Positions 58,943 through 64,000 of a stretch of DNA of 64,000 bases are shown one piece after another (the stretch's first letter is position 1; each line of letters begins with the position of its first letter). The notes below the pieces were generated by a model. The model made no database searches and was not told where the DNA came from. It was given only the letters and a program-made list of their open reading frames with translations. Position numbers and translations under genes: made by a program. This stretch comes from Triatoma infestans (taxonomy: Eukaryota; Arthropoda; Insecta; Hemiptera; Reduviidae): the NCBI GenBank assembly GCA_011037195.1, contig JAAEAF010006611.1, positions 66,057 through 130,056 on the forward strand. Reading direction: 5' to 3'.

Positions 58943-60860
58943 TTAACTTGAGGTAGTATTGGGTGCTGTATATCTTGGAGGTGGAGGCATGTACAACGAT
59001 GTTGATGCCCAATAAGGTGGTGGAGGTTGTACCACTGATGATGTTGCTGTAGTTACTGGTGCAGGATGTACTACAGCCGGTGTTTGTGGTACTGAACTCA
59101 GTAATGAAGGAGCTGCGCCAGCAGCATGGTGATGAGTGTGGTATGCATGATGAGCATGCGGATGATGATATAATCCAATAGCGGCTGCTAAATCTTGCGG
59201 GCCAGAAAAGTCACGGCTAGTACTGGCGGACTGCGCTTGCGCTTGACATGCCGCCATTAATCCGTGGAAATCAAACTTATAAGCGTACCTTTTCCCATGC
59301 ACCTTTGTCATGATATTCTTATCGTAGTAATATCTGTAAATAAAAAAAAAAGTATAATATTCATAAATTATAAATAAATAGGAGGAGATTTAATACCCAG
59401 ATTGTATGTAATTAAAGAAGCCAAATTTCATCTAGCTAAATAACTTTGCATGGAGCATGGAAGGAGCATTAATATATTTAGAAATTCCAGAAAAAATAGA
59501 GAGAAAAAATTACAACAATACAATGCTGTAATATAAATAAAAAGTAAGTCTGACTGTTGTTAATGAAATTAGAAAAATAATATCATTTTCCTAAATCTTT
59601 TTATTTTTAATTTGTTTCGTTAAATCTTTCACTGGTTTTTACTTTCAATTAATTGGTGAAAAGTTCTTTTGGATAAAACAGATTGTCGAAATTGAACTTT
59701 GATTGGAGAACAGAAAAAATAAAATAGAAAAATCCAGAAATGTGTGACGAAATTTTTTCTTTCTATCTTTTCTTGTCATTTTGCTGTTAAGCTTAACAAT
59801 ATGCCATCATTGCAAATTCAAAATAATTTTTTTTCCGCCAAAATAATAATAAATGTTAAAAAAAAAGTCTGAATAAAGTTTTCAATTGCAACCTTAAAAA
59901 CTATTTTTTGCGATCTACAAGGCGTTGGTACAGAGAGCTTGGTACTTTGTGCATCTCTGTCACCTTAATTGCAATCCAACCCATCTCTTCTAAATGATGC
60001 GACGATCCCATTACGTCGTCTATTCCTGTCCAACAAAGACTGTTCATTCCATCTGAGAGACTCACAGAATGAGAATTTTTTTTATTGAATTCGCTGGGAA
60101 TGTCATCTGCTTTTTATGGAATCAAAATACTACCCTACTTCCTTCATGATGAAATTTTACTTTCTATCTTTTCTTGTGATTTTCAACTCTGTTGTTTGAA
60201 GATATAACATATTGTTGGCTTCTTTTTTCTCCCTATATTATGTGGATTTTGTCTATGGAAGAGATGATGAACCCAATTTGGTCAATGGAAGGAACTACTA
60301 GTATGAACTGTTTATGATAGTATCATGGTTTGGTGATTCTCAGAAAACTCGTTATGCTCGTGCATAATGAAATCTTAGTAAAGGAAAGAAAGAACGAAAA
60401 TAGAAAATTATGTGCCTCTGATTCATTGGCTTTGTCTGCTTAAGTTACGTTTATCCAATAAGGATCTTTAGGGGATCCCATTTTGGGAAAAATAACAAGC
60501 CATCAACAAGTTGGAACAATTCACCTAAGAATTTTAATGTCGACAAATATTGTTTGATTATCAATGCTAAAAAATCACTAAAATTATTCTGAATAATAAT
60601 AAATTTTTTTTTAAATAATTTTATTTACCTCAGAGCTCTGCTCAGTTTATCATAATTCATATTAGGTTTTGACTTTCTTTCTCCCCATCTTCTAGCAACT
60701 TCATCTGGATCAGTTAATTTAAATTCACCATTTTCTCCTTCCCAAGCGATACACGCTTGACTTGTATCATTTAATAATTCCAACAGAAATTGCCACAGCT
60801 GTATTTGGCCACTTCCGGCTGCAAGACGGCTATTAGTAAAATTTAGTAACTCGTAAGGAT
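58943..60860 (-). CDS. Ets65A: Ets65A/FLI/ERG-family ETS transcription factor, last two coding exons (partial)
   Basis: Exon 60860-60629 (acceptor TTGTTCGCAG, donor GTAAAT) and exon 59333-58943 (acceptor ATTTACAG, stop TAA 58945-58943) join in phase 2 within LSRALR|YYYDKN. The ETS domain starts at [17 protein letters not shown] and includes [20 protein letters not shown], the DNA-reading helix ([18 protein letters not shown]) and [16 protein letters not shown]. The preceding [19 protein letters not shown] is typical of FLI/ERG proteins, which bind GGAA sites. After the domain come H- and A-rich stretches ([17 protein letters not shown]) and P-rich ones. The 5' exons lie outside or unseen. In flies Ets65A acts in nervous-system development; the role here is inferred. 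Confidence 0.92.
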
Positions 60861-62420
60861 CTGCGAACAAAAAGAATAAATTTATATTAAAAAAAAACAA
60901 AAAACTGAAGATAGGGAAAAACAAAATTGAAAATATGGGGGCACTTTCAGCGATAATTTTTGAACTTTTTTTTTTTTAGAACTGTTAAGGCTCCCGCAAA
61001 TAGTTCAAAATATTCGCCGTGAAGCCTTAGGAACTGCGCTGAATGGGCGACTGGGCGTCCTGATGACGGAAATTTCTCTGGTGGGCGGTAAGACCGCAGA
61101 GAGAACGAAACTAATCAAGTAATGATAACTAGAATTTTTCCAACTGCATCCAGCTGAGCTGCCGACAGACAAAAAACAGATAAGTAATCTAGTACAGCTT
61201 GGCCAAGACTGACTATAGCTCCGCTCAACTTCAAACGTCCAAAGCCCTCTTGTTTGATGTAGTACACAGCAGAAGTGGGGATTGTTTATATTACATTAAA
61301 CTTAAAATTTTAGAAATTATTATTACTCTAAATTAATCGAGGCTTTAACACGAACTAAAATTAATCTTATTCTTTTTTTTTAAAACGGCGATGAAATAAA
61401 GTGCAATTAAGTTCATTAATTTAAGACGCTTATACTATTTCTAATTTTTTGAAAAAGATATGTTTTGAAGCAACTGTTATGATAAGTTTTCGACCAAAAT
61501 GCACATTGCAACTTACTGTCTCTTTTGTTCCTCTCCGATATTCCAAAACAAATATATCGACATAAATGTTGAATAAAATTTAACAAATGGTTATAGTGTA
61601 GCCATGTTACGTTACATGCCATCATGATTTTTTTTATTTTAAGAAATACAGTTATACTAAACACGCAATCCCAAGTGTCTTTATTTCATAATATTTAGAC
61701 GTGTTGGAGGATTTGCTACAATGTCGAATCACCAGTATGACGTGTAGTTCTATTGTGGCTCCATTGGTGAAGTTTCAATGTTCCATTTGGTGACTTTATA
61801 TTTTGTATTGCATAAATCTAATGTTTCTGAGTTATTTGGGCATAAACAATATATCTTTCATGGTTAGTATAAGTGACAACTATTTTATTAACATACTAAA
61901 CTGTGAAGAACTAGGTTGTATGGTTTTATTTAATCATAATTATATATTTCAAAGTTTTGAACATGCCCGATTTTAGGGTATCCTAACGAGGTAGTTAAAA
62001 AAGAGAGACTTTTTTGGTTTAAAGAACAGAAAGAATTGTGTAGAAGTATTGGGACTGGAAATGAATATAAATGCGAATTTAAAAAATACTTTTAAAAACA
62101 TATGAAATTTTAGGGCTTTTAGGGTTTTTAAAACTTGTAAAATTTAAGGAAAAGTGTGTTAATTTAGTTAATTATTCCAATACCTCTGTGATTTATACAT
62201 TTTTTGAATTTTGATACAAATTACATAAATGAAAGCACCTCTATAACAGATATATGTTGGATTTTAAAGAGGGGAATTACTGAACTTAAAATTATAAACG
62301 TTATTCCAGCGTTTCCATAATCTATTCACTTTACAATAGATCCGAGCAGGAGAATGTATATTATAGGAACCTGTCGCATTTTGAATGAACATCGATTTAA
62401 AATTAAAAAAAAAAATCTGA
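60861..62420. other. No further Ets exon found; unassigned
   Basis: Likely intron of the Ets gene. GC-richer patches near 60990-61260 have no coding signal I trust. Confidence 0.35.
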
Positions 62421-62423
62421 CGT

Positions 62424-63118
62424 GAAACACTCACAAGACTTTTTCTTATTGCGAAATGGCAAATTTTCTTCACAGTTAACAATTCTTATTAGTGTTTAAA
62501 ACCGTCGGCATTTTTATGGAGAAAAACAAAAAAAAAACTGAAAAACCTATTCATGAAAGTCGCAAATCCGTCAAACGGATTTTCTTCAAAACTGGGAATT
62601 TTGGCAACTTATATAATTTTAATTAATATTATTTAGTTGACAGAATTGTATAGCGCACTCCCTGTTGGACTGAAATAGCACATTAGAGCAAAACATAACC
62701 TCACCTCTCTCCCAAAAGTTCCGTTAAATGAATTTTCCCGGAGAAATGTTGCAAGTAAAAAGTTGTAGCTCTTTTTATGTGTAGTTAATATTTAAAGTTT
62801 AAAGAAAATCATTAGTGCCCCGTTTTAGACAAAAACTACTTTCAATAAACTGGTTGATGGATTTTGCCCGAAATCTTCGTGTATGATGCGGTGTAGTACC
62901 TGAACAGAATACCAAGTTTGAGCTTCTTACAACTTTTCGTTTTTGAGATATTCTTTTCACACACAGACACACATATGATACAGACCATTTTCTAAAAAGT
63001 ATTTCTTAGGACTTAGGGAACTTCAAAACGTATATTTCCGGAAAAAAACTCATTTCGAAAATCTGGCATGATCGCAATACTTTCTCTTACTTATTAGTAA
63101 GAGAAAGTAAGAAAAAAA
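62424..63118 (-). repeat. Best-bounded copy of the dispersed repeat
   Basis: Minus orientation. It runs from a perfect hairpin CTTTCTCTTACTTATTAG, TAAGAGAAAG (63081-63109) through CCGGAAATATACGTTTTG, a TGTGTGTCTGTGTG spacer, AAAGAGCTACAACTTTTTA, AATAATATTAATT and an end phrase GTGAGTGTTTCACG (about 62420-62433). The order equals that at 12.0-12.9 kb, so this defines a family unit of about 700 bp without a protein. Confidence 0.65.
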
Positions 63119-64000
63119 ACAGCCTTTCAAAAGAGGAATTAATTAAATTGTAAATTGGATTAATTTTAATATATTAAATTCAATATTGTAAATTGGCGTG
63201 GTCTTACAGGTTAACGGTTGCTATGACAATTAAATTTTTGCTTTTGCAGTTGTCTTCTCCACCTATTTGACTGGGTTTATATTTTTCGGGTTATTTTAAA
63301 CTAATAGTTATGTAGAATATTCAGATAATTCATTTTTTTTTTTTTTTTATTGCTAAATTCAGATATATACAAAAATGATGAACGTTTTTAATGTTATTTA
63401 TTATATTATTTTTATAGTTATATTTATTTATTATTAATTTAACTGTATATTTTTTGTACCAGGGCAAGGTGAAAAGTTCTCAGCCTAGATTAAATTAATT
63501 ATATTCTTTACAGATATTTAAATGCTATTCAATAACATAGCAGTATGCTTATTAATTTACTGAAATTAGTTGGAATAAACTCTTATGTTATAACTTAAAC
63601 TGCCACTGATTCTAAGAGATCGAAAAACAAGTGTTCTGGCTTGAATGTCTGTTTTAGACTCCCTTGAAAGAATGTCTTCTAATTGTTCGTTCAAATCTTC
63701 CCCTGTGAGAAGAAGTGGTACACAATGCTATCAAGTTCATGAACTCTAAAAGATAATAGTGGTCTTCTACCTGAATAGTCCTTTTGCAAGGGAATGTCAC
63801 ATTTTCTTCATAATTTTGATTTTTTCAAATTAAATATATTTTTATATTTCTTGCATCCATCACAATGCCACTACTACAAATGAAATTACTGTTTTGTGAT
63901 TTTGGCATACTTGTTTCAAAAGTAAATACTACAAATGTGAATTTAATCAGTCAAATAGCTTTTTTTATACGGCTATTTAAAGTAAGCGTGTTGTGGTGTT
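63119..64000. other. No gene recognised
   Basis: AT-rich; nothing beyond short frames. Confidence 0.4.

Overview
This is a fragment of an AT-rich, intron-containing animal genome, most likely an insect. The evidence is an ETS factor of the Ets65A/FLI/ERG type, a probable dorsal-like Rel C-terminus, short AT-rich introns, and insect-type mobile elements (mariner, piggyBac, hAT-like, Dong/R4, R2-like and jockey-like LINEs). I cannot name the species; a hemipteroid insect is only a guess.

Host genes. (1) About 20.5-21.2 kb, plus strand: the last two coding exons of a probable dorsal/NF-kB gene. (2) 30.7-42.4 kb, minus strand: a complete seven-exon gene for a ZFYVE21-like FYVE protein (229 aa), rebuilt here exon by exon with every splice phase in agreement. 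(3) 43.0-54.6 kb, plus strand: a complete eleven-exon TARBP1/Trm3-like tRNA (Gm18) 2'-O-methyltransferase (1488 aa). Genes 2 and 3 are divergent and share a gap of about 650 bp, which is probably a two-way promoter. (4) 58.9-60.9 kb, minus strand: the last two coding exons of an Ets65A/FLI/ERG factor, with the ETS domain split by one intron.

Mobile DNA fills most of the rest. 0.47-1.23 kb is a hAT-like MITE with a perfect 8-bp target duplication. 1.8-4.55 kb is a palindromic element with a Dong/R4 LINE nested in the (ATT)n tract of its left arm. 4.7-5.75 kb and 38.3-39.25 kb are two broken R2-like endonuclease tails. 15.70-16.81 kb is an internally deleted piggyBac element with TTAA duplications. 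20.02-20.38 kb is a deleted mariner. Jockey-like LINE pieces lie near 22.8, 23.8, 26.0, 32.2, 35.4, 53.1-54.0 and 56.1 kb. A tRNA-Thr-derived SINE family lies near 22.4, 31.8, 35.0 and 47.5 kb. A dispersed, partly tandem repeat with a CCGGAAGTG-like motif occurs throughout.

The most interesting signal is a set of inverted-repeat elements carrying hammerhead-ribozyme cores (CUGANGA, stem II, GAAA, short stem III, cleavage-site C or U). They lie near 17.4, 38.7, 52.7-53.1, 54.0-54.2 and 57.6 kb, with decayed relatives at 14.3, 15.2, 36.1 and 49.1 kb. The best copy (52742-53058) has a 12-bp target duplication and one apparently intact hammerhead. Penelope-like elements are known to carry such minimal hammerheads, so these are probably Penelope-derived non-autonomous elements, several of them inside TARBP1 introns.
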